The notes below the pieces were generated by a model. The model did no database searches. It had not been told where the DNA came from and was given only the letters and a program-made list of their open reading frames with translations. A DNA stretch of 64,000 bases from Aliarcobacter skirrowii CCUG 10374 (GTDB lineage: Bacteria > Campylobacterota > Campylobacteria > Campylobacterales > Arcobacteraceae), in the NCBI RefSeq assembly GCF_003544835.1, contig NZ_CP032099.1, positions 1,178,001 through 1,242,000 on the forward strand, in the 5' to 3' direction. This document shows, piece after piece, positions 56,083 to 64,000 of the stretch. Both the position numbers and the translations under genes were made by a program. Position 1 is the stretch's first letter, and each line of letters begins with the position of its first letter.

Positions 56083-56116
56083 AAAATAGCTTGACAAATT
56101 AATATCAAGCTATTTT
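56083..56116. other. 12-bp inverted repeat upstream of the relaxase gene
   Basis: Perfect arms AAAATAGCTTGA / TCAAGCTATTTT, loop of 10. It stands 21 bases before the relaxase start in a 313-base gap (56063-56375), which also holds a smaller hairpin AAGCC/GGCTT (56179-56196) and a TGTCTTTAT direct repeat near 56204. A possible oriT core or relaxase operator. Confidence 0.5.
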
Positions 56117-56375
56117 AAGAAAGCCTTGCCAAGCTCTATAAGTTTATATGATTTGAATAAGAATGTAAATAAAAGAAAAAGCCATAAAAAAGGCTTAAAA
56201 AGTGTCTTTATTGTCTTTATTTGTAGTTATTTTATGTATTTATAGTTATTGTTTTTATTTAGCTTAAAAAACAAATTAAGAAATATAAAATATGTATATT
56301 ATTTTTTATTTCAATTCAGCAAAATCGCAGCTTGGGAATAGTAAAATTCACAAAAATATGAAAAAGGTATAATAA

Positions 56376-57467
56376 TTGGATTTTAAAATATTTTCTACAT
56401 TTACAGGTGCTGGTGGTTTAGACATAGGATTTCATGGAGATTTTGATTTTTTAGGTAAATATTTTCCAAAATTACCATTTACTACAGAGTATGCACTTGA
56501 ATATAATAAAGATGCTATTAATTCATTAGATAAAAATAAAAAATATTTTAAAAATACAAAATTACTACATAAAGATATTACTGAAAATATAGAGAAAGAA
56601 ATTCTAAAGTATAAACCTAATGAATATGATATTTTTTTAGGAGGTTTTCCTTGCGTTACATTCTCTGTTGTTGGAAAACAAGAAGGAATAAAAAATGACA
56701 AAGATGGACAACTTTATGAAAGCTTTGCAAAATATGTAGAGCGATTACAACCAAAAGTTTTTATCGCTGAAAATGTAAAAGGAATATTATCAGCAAATAA
56801 AGGTGAAGCAGTAAAAATTATTAAAAAAAGATTTGAATTAGATGGATATAAATTAAAAATATTTTTAGTAAACTTCGCAGATTTTGGTGTTCCACAACTA
56901 AGAGAAAGAGTACTTTTTATTGGTATTAGAAATGATATAAAAACTGAATTTATTCCACCTGAATTTACACATAAAAATAATCATATTACTTCAAAAGAAG
57001 CTTTTAAAAATTTACCTAAAAATTGTGTCCATACTCAACATTTAAAAGTAAGTGAAAAGGTAGTAGAAAGATTAAAACTTATTCCTCAAGGAAAAAACTT
57101 TAAAGCTGTAGAAAATACTCCATATGCTGTAAAAGGTTTAATGTCAAATATTTATAGAAGATTACATGAAGATGAACCGGCATATACTGTTATTGCATCT
57201 GGTGGTGGTGGAACATGGGGATATCATTTTAAAGAAAATCGTCCTTTAACAAATAGGGAAAGAGCTAGATTACAAAGTTTTCCAGATGATTATAATTTTC
57301 AAGGAAGTACAACAGAAGTTAGAAGACAAATAGGAAATGCTGTTCCTCCAGTAGGTATTTATCCATTTGCACAAAGAATTACAAGCTTACTAAAAGGTGA
57401 AACTCCTCAATACAATCCAAACAATTGTATTAAAGAGTATGATGTAGAGTTAAAAAAGTTTATTTAA
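56376..57467 (+). CDS. DNA (cytosine-5) methyltransferase
   Basis: 363 residues from a TTG with AAAAAGG upstream. Motifs in order: I FSTFTGAGGLDIGF, IV FLGGFPCVTFSVVG (catalytic Cys, with Val where Gln is usual), VI IAENVKG, VIII PQLRERVLFIGI, IX LTNRERARLQSFPDDY and X RQIGNAVPPVG. The target-recognition segment (about 220-280) is small. It is the modification half of a restriction-modification system whose restriction candidates are on the opposite strand. Its 3' end overlaps the last gene of that operon by 18 bases. Confidence 0.93.
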   Translation: MDFKIFSTFTGAGGLDIGFHGDFDFLGKYFPKLPFTTEYALEYNKDAINSLDKNKKYFKNTKLLHKDITENIEKEILKYKPNEYDIFLGGFPCVTFSVVGKQEGIKNDKDGQLYESFAKYVERLQPKVFIAENVKGILSANKGEAVKIIKKRFELDGYKLKIFLVNFADFGVPQLRERVLFIGIRNDIKTEFIPPEFTHKNNHITSKEAFKNLPKNCVHTQHLKVSEKVVERLKLIPQGKNFKAVENTPYAVKGLMSNIYRRLHEDEPAYTVIASGGGGTWGYHFKENRPLTNRERARLQSFPDDYNFQGSTTEVRRQIGNAVPPVGIYPFAQRITSLLKGETPQYNPNNCIKEYDVELKKFI

Positions 57468-58211
57468 GCTTTTTACTAACTCAAAAAAATCTTTTAATTT
57501 TCCTGTTTCTTCATAGTAATTTTCTGCATCCATAGTAGTTTTACCATTTAATATTGCTCCCTTAGGAATTATTTGTTCATTTTTGATTATATTTACAAAA
57601 TCATTATGTGTAATATACCCTGGTATATCATAGCTCCATTTGTACTCATTTATAATATTAAACAATCTTTCTTTATCAACTTCATTACTATATAACAATC
57701 CATTTTGTTTCATAACTGATTCAATATCTTCAGCAATCCTAACTAGGATAATATAATCATAATGGCTTGTTTCTGTTTTTTTTAAATTAGGTATATATTG
57801 AGCATTTGTATCCCAATCTTTAGTTTCTAGCAGAAGAAGATTTCCATAAAACTTTGTTGATTTAATTGAAAAAATTGTTTCACCTAAAGACAAATCAAAA
57901 TCATCCCACTTCCCCAATCCATAAACATTAAAATCTGGTTGAGATAGTTGAAAGAAAGCTTCTTTATTTAGACTAAAAAACTCATTATAAATTGCTAGTT
58001 CAGCGAGTTTTCCTTGAAATGTATTTGTAAAAATTTGTCCATTTTTTCTTTTAAGTTCACCACCACTTCTATGAACTCTATGTTCACCTTGTCCATAACT
58101 CATCTCATAGGCAAAATCAAATACTTTTTGTACTGTATTTTCTTTAAAAGTTCTAATTTCTTTATAAGCTTTTTTATTAGTTACTGTAAACTCATTATTT
58201 TCAATTTTCAT
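57450..58211 (-). CDS. PD-(D/E)XK-like restriction endonuclease
   Basis: 253 residues from an ATG at 58211 with AAGGATA upstream (an in-frame start 13 codons earlier lies inside the previous gene). Features fit a type II endonuclease: SYGQGEHRVHRSGG, then FQGKLAELAIYNEF (Glu of the fold), KWDDFDLSLGETIFSIKSTK where DxxDL ... SIKSTK fits the D-(D/E)xK-like site, followed by LLLETKDWD. Family not named. Last gene of the operon, next to the methyltransferase. Confidence 0.65.
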   Translation of the reverse strand: MKIENNEFTVTNKKAYKEIRTFKENTVQKVFDFAYEMSYGQGEHRVHRSGGELKRKNGQIFTNTFQGKLAELAIYNEFFSLNKEAFFQLSQPDFNVYGLGKWDDFDLSLGETIFSIKSTKFYGNLLLLETKDWDTNAQYIPNLKKTETSHYDYIILVRIAEDIESVMKQNGLLYSNEVDKERLFNIINEYKWSYDIPGYITHNDFVNIIKNEQIIPKGAILNGKTTMDAENYYEETGKLKDFFELVKSLNKLF

Positions 58212-59337
58212 GGGTATCCTTAAATTCTTCAAATTTACCTGTAGAAGCAAAATCTATCTTATATTTAGTATCTGATATTTTAAATACTATAACTGAATCT
58301 ATCCCTATCATATCAAGATATTTTCTATCTACTAAAGTTCCAACTGGTACTTTAAGTACATCTCTTAAAACCCATTTACCTAAAGCTTTATTTGGATTTG
58401 ACATAAGACCTTTTTGTCCAGATTGACACATTTTTGCATTTAATATTTGTCCATCTGGTAATTCTAATTCAAATTTATCATAATTGTTATCAGGGAAAAA
58501 TCCTTCAAACTTTTTATGTATCCATGCAGGAACTGGAATATATAATTCATCTTGGTTTCTATCTCGTCCACCTGCATTCCATTGATTTACACCACTTGCA
58601 ACTCCTGGTTCTAAATCTTTTGAACTTGGAGCATATAAAGGTAAATAGATAAAAGGATAAGTACTTACTTCTTTTAAAATAGATGATTGTGAAACACTTA
58701 AATTTGCTAATACTTCAAATGGATTTTCTAAAATATCTACTTTTATATCTTCTAAGCTATCTTTACAAATAAATCTTTTATATAGAGTGCTTTTTGAAAG
58801 ATTAAAAGAGTACTCATTTATCCCATCTTCAAATTGAATTGTATTTTTATTTCTAACAATCTTTTTAATGCCATCTATTTGAACTTTGTCCATAGGAAAT
58901 TCATATATAGATATTAAATTATCACTTCTAGTTAAACAATGATATATTAAACTATCAACTCCATATCCTTCTAAACAGATATCTAATCTTTTATTTCTAG
59001 CTTGAGAAATAAAATCTATTATTTCCCTATCTGATTTATTTGCATATTCATTTCTAATCGCATTAAATTCTGCAACTTTTTGAAATGTTTTTCCATTTCC
59101 ATGAAGAAAAGTTTTTAATCCAAATCCAATATTTTTTTTCTTTGCATCTATTGAAATATCAGATCTAGATAAATTTTCTGCTTCAAATCCTAAGCAAAAT
59201 ATATTTTCAGCAGCACGATAGTACAAATAAGGTGCTAAACTATCTGAAAATAGTCTTGATAAAGAGCCTGTTAGTTTCAAATATTCTATATATTTAGCTT
59301 TTAATTCTTCATCTTCAATATTATAAAACAAAATCAT
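58201..59337 (-). CDS. NgoFVII-like B3-domain restriction protein
   Basis: About 378 residues. The C-terminal region (GVNQWNAGGRDRNQDELYIP, then PAWIHKKFEGFFPDNNYD, KALGKWVLRDVLKVPVG) resembles the B3-type DNA-recognition domain at the end of NgoFVII-family restriction enzymes. The N-terminal part is helical-mixed (TFQKVAEFNAIRNEYANKSD, ICLEGYGVDSLIYHCL) without the PLD HKD motif, so it may recognise DNA while the next gene cuts. An ATG at 59337 is chosen; a TTG two codons later has better ribosome spacing. Overlaps the endonuclease gene by 11 bases. Confidence 0.55.
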   Translation of the reverse strand: MILFYNIEDEELKAKYIEYLKLTGSLSRLFSDSLAPYLYYRAAENIFCLGFEAENLSRSDISIDAKKKNIGFGLKTFLHGNGKTFQKVAEFNAIRNEYANKSDREIIDFISQARNKRLDICLEGYGVDSLIYHCLTRSDNLISIYEFPMDKVQIDGIKKIVRNKNTIQFEDGINEYSFNLSKSTLYKRFICKDSLEDIKVDILENPFEVLANLSVSQSSILKEVSTYPFIYLPLYAPSSKDLEPGVASGVNQWNAGGRDRNQDELYIPVPAWIHKKFEGFFPDNNYDKFELELPDGQILNAKMCQSGQKGLMSNPNKALGKWVLRDVLKVPVGTLVDRKYLDMIGIDSVIVFKISDTKYKIDFASTGKFEEFKDTHEN

Positions 59338-59341
59338 CCTT

Positions 59342-61813
59342 TTAAAATGGAGATACCATTTCTGCAAATTTAATTAAAATAATGTAATGCTCTCTATTTA
59401 TTTTTTCAGTTGAAAATTCATCTAATGGTATAAATATTTCAAAATCCATATTATTTTTATAATGTTCTTTAAACTTATTTAATTTATCTTCATTTTGACT
59501 CATTACAACAAATTCAACAAGCATTTTAGGATGAAACTTTTCATATTTACTATCATCTAAAATCTCCAAAATTAAAGATTTAAAAATCAAATATCTATGA
59601 ATAAACATATTTATTTTTCTTGGTGTTAATAACCCTACTTTTTTTAATATTTCTTTGATATATTGTACTTCTTCACCTTTTAATACTAAAGATTCTATAT
59701 TTAATTGATTATTAACAAATAAAGGTCTTACATTTCCATCGTTTGATTGGATAATTACAGGAGGAACTCCATCAGAGCCAATTTCGCCAATAATATCTCC
59801 TGATATTTCTGCATCAATATTTAAATCATTTTCAATTAAAGGTTCTTCTATTTCAGGTATTGATTCATCATCTTCATCTAATTTATAATTTAATTTATCT
59901 GTATAAATATCAACTAATTCATCAATATCACTATTATTAAGTTGATTTAGTTTTATCCCCATTAAAAAGAATTTTTCTATATATTCTCTAGTTCCAATAT
60001 TAGTAGGTAATTTTTTATTTAAATATTTATGTTCTATAGCTTTTTCTAATATTCTTTCATCTACTGCTGTTACTACTAATAATCTTGAATTAATTTCTTC
60101 ATTATCAAGAACTAGTTTAAGACCATCAATAATATCTATTAGTATATTTTCATTACATCTATCTAAATCATCAATAAACAAAACTAATTTTTCTTTTTTT
60201 TCATCTATATATGCTTGAAGTAATAAACTTAGTTCTTTTTCTATCTCACTTTGAAAACCCAAATAATTTGAATAATCATTAGTTTTTCCATACATATCCA
60301 TAATATTCTTTGCTGTATGACGAGATATCATATAAAATGAGTATGATTTATACATATAAATCATACCCACTATACCGATAGAACCTATTAACCAACTAAG
60401 AAAGTTTAACTTTTGATCAAAAGGTATAAAAAAAATCCATATCGCAGCCATTAATATAAACATAGAAGAAAATACTAGTTTAGTAGCACCTAACCTTTTA
60501 ATATTTAATGCTAAAATTTTATAGTTTCGTTCTATATTGATAGAAGTAATTATTTTATATAACCATTGTATTCTTTTAGATTTTTCTGCCAATTTACCTT
60601 GATAATTAAGTATTTTTTTTATGAAACTATTATCTAAATATTTTATATCTTTTTCTAAATAACTTTCTAATATTTTTTGATATAAATATGCCCATGTAGC
60701 TTCTTGTCTCTGATATTTCCAAGGTTGAAATTTACAAAAATAGAACTTTTTTTCTTCATTATTTGTATTTAAAATATACTCTTTAACTTTATCAAAGAAA
60801 TATGTTTTTCCTCTTCCCCACATACCAAATATTCCAATAAGAGTTGTTGTATGCTTAGAATTATAATTTATTAAATATTTAGCAAATACTTTAGCAATAC
60901 TAATTACATTTAGTGCAGGTGGTAAAGTATCAATAAGTGATTTATAATTTTCCGTAGCTATTGATTGATACTCATCTTTTACCCAAGGAAATAAGCTAAA
61001 TAATATATTGTTAGATATTTTTGTTATTTCTGCTGAAGCTAACATAATAGATTTTGCTTGTTCAATTGTAATTCCACTTATAGCTTGATTTTGTTCACCT
61101 TTTGTACTAGGACCAACATTTGGTACATCAAACAAATTTTCATATTTAGAAAATATTTTTCTTGTTAATACTTTATTAAAGAAATAAATAAATTGAACAT
61201 CTATTGTATATGACTTATTTATTTTATTATATGGTACTTTTACAACTTTAGCTACCCCATATAAACCTTGAACATAATCAAATTTTATTTTTCCTTTATC
61301 TCCACCAGCAACTATAAATATTAAATTATCTTTTTCCACATCATTAGATAATTGAGTTAAGCCTTCAATCTGAAAAATATCATCTGTATTTTTATGTTCA
61401 AAAAAATTTACTAATTCTTTTATCCATTTTTCTTTGCTTGTTTTAATTGTAAAAAATTTTAATTGTGTAATATAATCTTTATAATTTATAAATCTTACGG
61501 TTATACTTTTAAAAAATTCTTTTGCTTTGTCTATATTTATTATATTATTAATGTCTTCATCATATGCTATCTCATATCTTACTTTATTAAATCCTGGATA
61601 AACTGATATATAATATTTATTGCCATCTAAATCTAGAAAACTTTCAAATCCTTCTGTACTACTGTAAGCATTTTCAGGATTTAGAAGTATTTCTTCATCT
61701 GGAGAATGAACATGTACACTGCATAAGACAGTATTATTATACTCAACGACTAAATAACCATCATTTGGAATAGCATCAATAGTGTCTTCTAAAAAAAAAT
61801 CTTCTTCTTCCAA
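59342..61813 (-). CDS. KAP-family P-loop NTPase with EVE/McrB-like N-terminal region
   Basis: 823 residues from a TTG with AGGGGGGAT upstream. Residues 1-160 are unassigned beta-rich. Residues about 165-258 (VQGLYGVAKVVKVPYNK, then VGPSTKGEQNQAISGITIEQ) resemble an EVE/McrB-N base-reading module. KAP NTPase: Walker A IFGMWGRGKTYF (about 330), two membrane spans inserted (about 430-475), Walker B LVLFIDDLDRCNENIL (about 547). KAP NTPases are membrane-associated STAND-like ATPases frequent in defence islands. It sits in an operon with a restriction system. The EVE call is from pattern only. Confidence 0.75.
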   Translation of the reverse strand: MEEEDFFLEDTIDAIPNDGYLVVEYNNTVLCSVHVHSPDEEILLNPENAYSSTEGFESFLDLDGNKYYISVYPGFNKVRYEIAYDEDINNIINIDKAKEFFKSITVRFINYKDYITQLKFFTIKTSKEKWIKELVNFFEHKNTDDIFQIEGLTQLSNDVEKDNLIFIVAGGDKGKIKFDYVQGLYGVAKVVKVPYNKINKSYTIDVQFIYFFNKVLTRKIFSKYENLFDVPNVGPSTKGEQNQAISGITIEQAKSIMLASAEITKISNNILFSLFPWVKDEYQSIATENYKSLIDTLPPALNVISIAKVFAKYLINYNSKHTTTLIGIFGMWGRGKTYFFDKVKEYILNTNNEEKKFYFCKFQPWKYQRQEATWAYLYQKILESYLEKDIKYLDNSFIKKILNYQGKLAEKSKRIQWLYKIITSINIERNYKILALNIKRLGATKLVFSSMFILMAAIWIFFIPFDQKLNFLSWLIGSIGIVGMIYMYKSYSFYMISRHTAKNIMDMYGKTNDYSNYLGFQSEIEKELSLLLQAYIDEKKEKLVLFIDDLDRCNENILIDIIDGLKLVLDNEEINSRLLVVTAVDERILEKAIEHKYLNKKLPTNIGTREYIEKFFLMGIKLNQLNNSDIDELVDIYTDKLNYKLDEDDESIPEIEEPLIENDLNIDAEISGDIIGEIGSDGVPPVIIQSNDGNVRPLFVNNQLNIESLVLKGEEVQYIKEILKKVGLLTPRKINMFIHRYLIFKSLILEILDDSKYEKFHPKMLVEFVVMSQNEDKLNKFKEHYKNNMDFEIFIPLDEFSTEKINREHYIILIKFAEMVSPF

Positions 61814-61829
61814 AATCCCCCCTACTAAA

Positions 61830-62345
61830 TTAATTTTTTCTCTTTTTTTCCATTTCTTCTACTTCTTCATTAGCAATAAATTCACCTTTAAAATATATTC
61901 CTTCTGGTTCAATTATAGTTGTATTTTTACTTTGTTTTATTTTTTCTAAATGTTTTTGATGAGAATCATCTGATGATACATTATTATGATATTCTCTTAT
62001 TGCTTGTCTTAGTTGTTCATTCATCTCTTCATCAGTTGAAATATTTCCATCTTGGTCATATATTTTACCAATAGATTCATTTGATTGATTTTTTTCAACA
62101 ACTTTTAGCTCTCCATTCTTTTCAATTTCTTCTTTTGCTCTTTTTCTATATTCATTATTTGAATGATTATTTATAATCCAAAGAAGATAATCATTTGGTA
62201 CTTCACTCCATTTTTTACCTTTATATTTCCCAAAATTTATGTGAGTCATAAGATATTTATTATTCCAAGAGATAATTTTTAAAATAACAGCTAAGATAAT
62301 TATAATAGGTACTATAACTTTCAAATATTCAATTATTGATTCCAT
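61830..62345 (-). CDS. Membrane-anchored DUF3820-like protein
   Basis: 171 residues: one N-terminal span (IIEYLKVIVPIIIILAVILK), then NFGKYKGKKWSEVPNDYLLW with the GKY.G..W..VP.DYLLW pattern of the DUF3820 (putative QSregVF) module, then a hydrophilic Glu/Asn-rich tail with EGIYFKGEFIANEEVEEM. The DUF3820 motif occurs beside nucleases and in defence proteins, but no function is fixed. It is 16 bases upstream of the KAP NTPase gene in the operon. Confidence 0.7.
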   Translation of the reverse strand: MESIIEYLKVIVPIIIILAVILKIISWNNKYLMTHINFGKYKGKKWSEVPNDYLLWIINNHSNNEYRKRAKEEIEKNGELKVVEKNQSNESIGKIYDQDGNISTDEEMNEQLRQAIREYHNNVSSDDSHQKHLEKIKQSKNTTIIEPEGIYFKGEFIANEEVEEMEKKRKN

Positions 62346-62358
62346 AATAAGTTTCTCA

Positions 62359-62952
62359 CTAATTTAACTTTATAGCCATACCCTGCATATATACAACAGA
62401 CTTATGAACTGTTTCAACTTTTGAATCTTTAACACCAACTACATGAGAAGTTGAGCTTGAGCTTGATGATAAACTTATTATTCCATCTGCTTTCAAACTA
62501 AAAGCAACTTTGATTAAATTATACTTTGCATTTTCATAATTTACTCCAGAAACTTCTATCAATCTTATTGATTGATAATCTACATTTTCAGGAACGAAAT
62601 TTAATATTGCTAACTCTTTATTATATATATTTAGCATCTTATCTTCTAAGTATTCATTATAAGCTTTTCTACTTCTTTTTCCTATTGAAGTTACGAATAA
62701 ATATAGATATATTAAATATCCTATAATCAAAGCACCAAATAATAGATTATATTCTGTAAAATATATTGCAACAACTATCCCAAGATAGACAAGATTATAT
62801 ATAGGATTAAATCCTAATAAAAAACTATTTTTAAAAGCATAATAAGTGTTATTTATCAATACACTATTTCTTATCTCTTTTGTGTCAATTTTCTTAAGAT
62901 TATGCTTCTTTCTATTGTTTTGTATAATCTCTTTTTCATTTAAGTTTTCCAT
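62359..62952 (-). CDS. Membrane protein with YbjQ/DUF74-like C-terminus
   Basis: 197 residues. Two closely spaced spans (about 54-68 and 72-89) and a C-terminal domain (YNLIKVAFSLKADGIISLSS, then SVVYMQGMAIKL) that resembles the YbjQ-like metal-binding fold at its strand-helix and G-AI-L end. A run of Ser (SSSSSSTS) precedes. The ribosome binding site is AAGGAGAAAAT. Part of the operon between the TOPRIM-like and DUF3820-like genes. Confidence 0.6.
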   Translation of the reverse strand: MENLNEKEIIQNNRKKHNLKKIDTKEIRNSVLINNTYYAFKNSFLLGFNPIYNLVYLGIVVAIYFTEYNLLFGALIIGYLIYLYLFVTSIGKRSRKAYNEYLEDKMLNIYNKELAILNFVPENVDYQSIRLIEVSGVNYENAKYNLIKVAFSLKADGIISLSSSSSSTSHVVGVKDSKVETVHKSVVYMQGMAIKLN

Positions 62953-62972
62953 ATTTTCTCCTTGTATTTATT

Positions 62973-63980
62973 TTATATTGCTCTTAAAGTTTGAGGTACT
63001 AAAACATGAGATGAGATATATTTACCTAAATCATTACAATAATCACTAATGAAACTATCATTATCTATAAAATTTATAAGTTTGTTACTATCAAAACTAA
63101 TAAAATCTTTTAGTATTTTTTTAGAAAAACCTTCTAATAAAATTCCTTCTTTATAAAATTTTTCTTTTTCAATAATAGGACAAAAGTAATCTTTTAAATA
63201 TGGTTTACAAATTATTTGATTATTTGTTTCATCAAATCTTGCTTTACAACTTATTCCATCCTTAAAATCAAAGTATTTTCTAAAAGAAGTGTTTTTTTGC
63301 ATAATTTGATCAATTTTAAAAAATATATGAGTTTTATCAGAATATTTTTCTAAATAAAAATCTCTAGGTAAACAATTTTCTAATTCTAATACTTGTAATA
63401 TATAATATCCTATTTTATAATTTAAATTATTTTGTTTTTTATACTTTTTATCTATGTCAACAACTGCTTGTGCTGTATCTCCATATTTAGTTTGAGAAGG
63501 ATACCTTTTATCACTATCTAACAAACATAAACAAAAACTATCTCCTTCTGTATAAATATTTTCGTACTCTTGATTTATAGTATTACCTCCTCCTCCTCTT
63601 TTAGTGTAGATGATTTTAAATGAATTTAAATTATTTTTTGATTGATAATATTTTACAAATATTTCATAAATAGGTATATCATCACTATTTTCTCCTAAAA
63701 GAATTGTTTTTTGAATTGAAGATGTATCTAAAAATTTACAATATAAAATATTTCTATATTCGATTCCATCTTCTATATAAAGTTTCTCTTCATTTTCAAC
63801 AATATTTATTATTAAATTAAAAAATAATTTAATATTTATTAAATTATTTGGTTTAGCATGATATTTGTAATGTAACAATAATTTTTTAGTATGTTCTGAA
63901 ATATCATCATCATTTAGTAATTCATTTACTTTCTTAGGTGCTATACAAATAATATGTTTAGATTCATTGTATGCAATCAT
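62973..63980 (-). CDS. Uncharacterised TOPRIM-like protein (5' end possibly outside window)
   Basis: 335 residues visible. IIYTKRGGGGNTINQEYENI and FCLCLLDSDKRYPSQTKYGD with the DSD pair, then YYILQVLELENCLPRDFYL, make the layout Glu/Gly-rich turn, D-x-D, LELEN of a TOPRIM-like catalytic core. Proteins of this kind recur in defence islands but this one is not named. The ATG at 63980 has no ribosome binding site and the frame stays open to the window edge, so the true start may be further upstream. Confidence 0.55.
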   Translation of the reverse strand: MIAYNESKHIICIAPKKVNELLNDDDISEHTKKLLLHYKYHAKPNNLINIKLFFNLIINIVENEEKLYIEDGIEYRNILYCKFLDTSSIQKTILLGENSDDIPIYEIFVKYYQSKNNLNSFKIIYTKRGGGGNTINQEYENIYTEGDSFCLCLLDSDKRYPSQTKYGDTAQAVVDIDKKYKKQNNLNYKIGYYILQVLELENCLPRDFYLEKYSDKTHIFFKIDQIMQKNTSFRKYFDFKDGISCKARFDETNNQIICKPYLKDYFCPIIEKEKFYKEGILLEGFSKKILKDFISFDSNKLINFIDNDSFISDYCNDLGKYISSHVLVPQTLRAI

Positions 63981-64000
63981 TATGTTGTCAAAAAATTTAT

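Larger units (their letters stand above)
43896..64000. mobile_element. Integrative mobilizable/conjugative element, right end outside the window
   Basis: The element begins at the tRNA fragment and contains a tyrosine recombinase, an HNH nuclease, iteron-like repeats, a SprT-like protease, a ParA-like ATPase, an RHH protein, a MOBP-like relaxase and a restriction/KAP operon. Gene content, the lack of housekeeping genes and the small unknown genes contrast with the compact core to the left. Since the fragment points leftwards on the minus strand, the intact tRNA should lie on the minus strand beyond 64000. No type IV secretion gene is visible, so transfer may rely on a helper. Confidence 0.75.

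Noticed and set aside
51716-63980. A complete conjugative (ICE) apparatus
   Set aside because: No VirB4, VirD4 coupling protein or other type IV secretion gene is visible, so only mobilizability can be claimed from this window.

Overview
The window reads as chromosomal DNA of an Arcobacter-type epsilonproteobacterium (Campylobacterota; Arcobacter/Aliarcobacter is the best fit). The DNA is very AT-rich, genes are tightly packed on both strands, TTG starts are common, and the gene set fits this group: monomeric NADP-isocitrate dehydrogenase, a FliK-like/FhlB pair, RNase Y, DUF475 and NptA-type transporters, and an FtsL-like protein behind rsmH. The genus is inferred from gene content, not proven.

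Positions 1-43.9 kb are mostly housekeeping. In order they hold the end of a LolC/FtsX-type permease, a giant AsmA-like protein, mltG, icd, a cytochrome c, an NlpC/P60 hydrolase, ftsL-like/rsmH, an aldolase-like gene, HU, tRNA-Leu(CAA), a TIGR02757 protein and an SDR. A short accessory patch (12.8-14.15 kb) contains a HicA-like toxin sandwiched between two tiny proteins. It is followed by permease/rsmD/rny/5-formyl-THF ligase, tlpA/ftsY/TonB-like, radA, DUF475, a Y-family polymerase, an OprC-like copper receptor facing a two-component system, an Na/Pi transporter, brnQ/trmL/purU/malic enzyme, pgeF, a methyltransferase/aroE, and the fliK-like/fhlB-like pair. The last core gene is a 1591-residue exonuclease-RecQ-UvrD fusion. 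Convergent genes here repeatedly place their stop codons inside one shared terminator hairpin.

From about 43.9 kb to the right edge lies an integrative mobile element. Its left border is a 3'-terminal tRNA fragment, a displaced attachment site, next to a tyrosine recombinase. Geometry predicts the intact tRNA on the minus strand beyond the right edge. Inside are an HNH nuclease, six tandem 23-bp iteron-like repeats, a SprT-like protease, a small-gene/ParA-like/ribbon-helix-helix cluster with repeated 12-bp palindromes, a lipoprotein, an unknown protein, a cluster of inverted repeats (possible oriT) and a 1448-residue MOBP-like relaxase with four internal repeats. No type IV secretion genes are visible, so it is a mobilizable element or only part of a conjugative one.

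The right-hand cargo (56.4-64 kb) looks like defence. A C5 cytosine methyltransferase converges on a six-gene minus-strand operon. In transcription order the operon encodes a TOPRIM-like protein, a membrane/YbjQ-like protein, a membrane/DUF3820-like protein, a KAP P-loop NTPase with an EVE/McrB-like N-terminal region, an NgoFVII-like B3-domain restriction protein and a PD-(D/E)XK-like endonuclease. The combination of the KAP NTPase and its membrane and TOPRIM-like partners with a restriction-modification pair is the best candidate here for an undescribed system. The HicA trio and the iteron/palindrome maintenance region are next.
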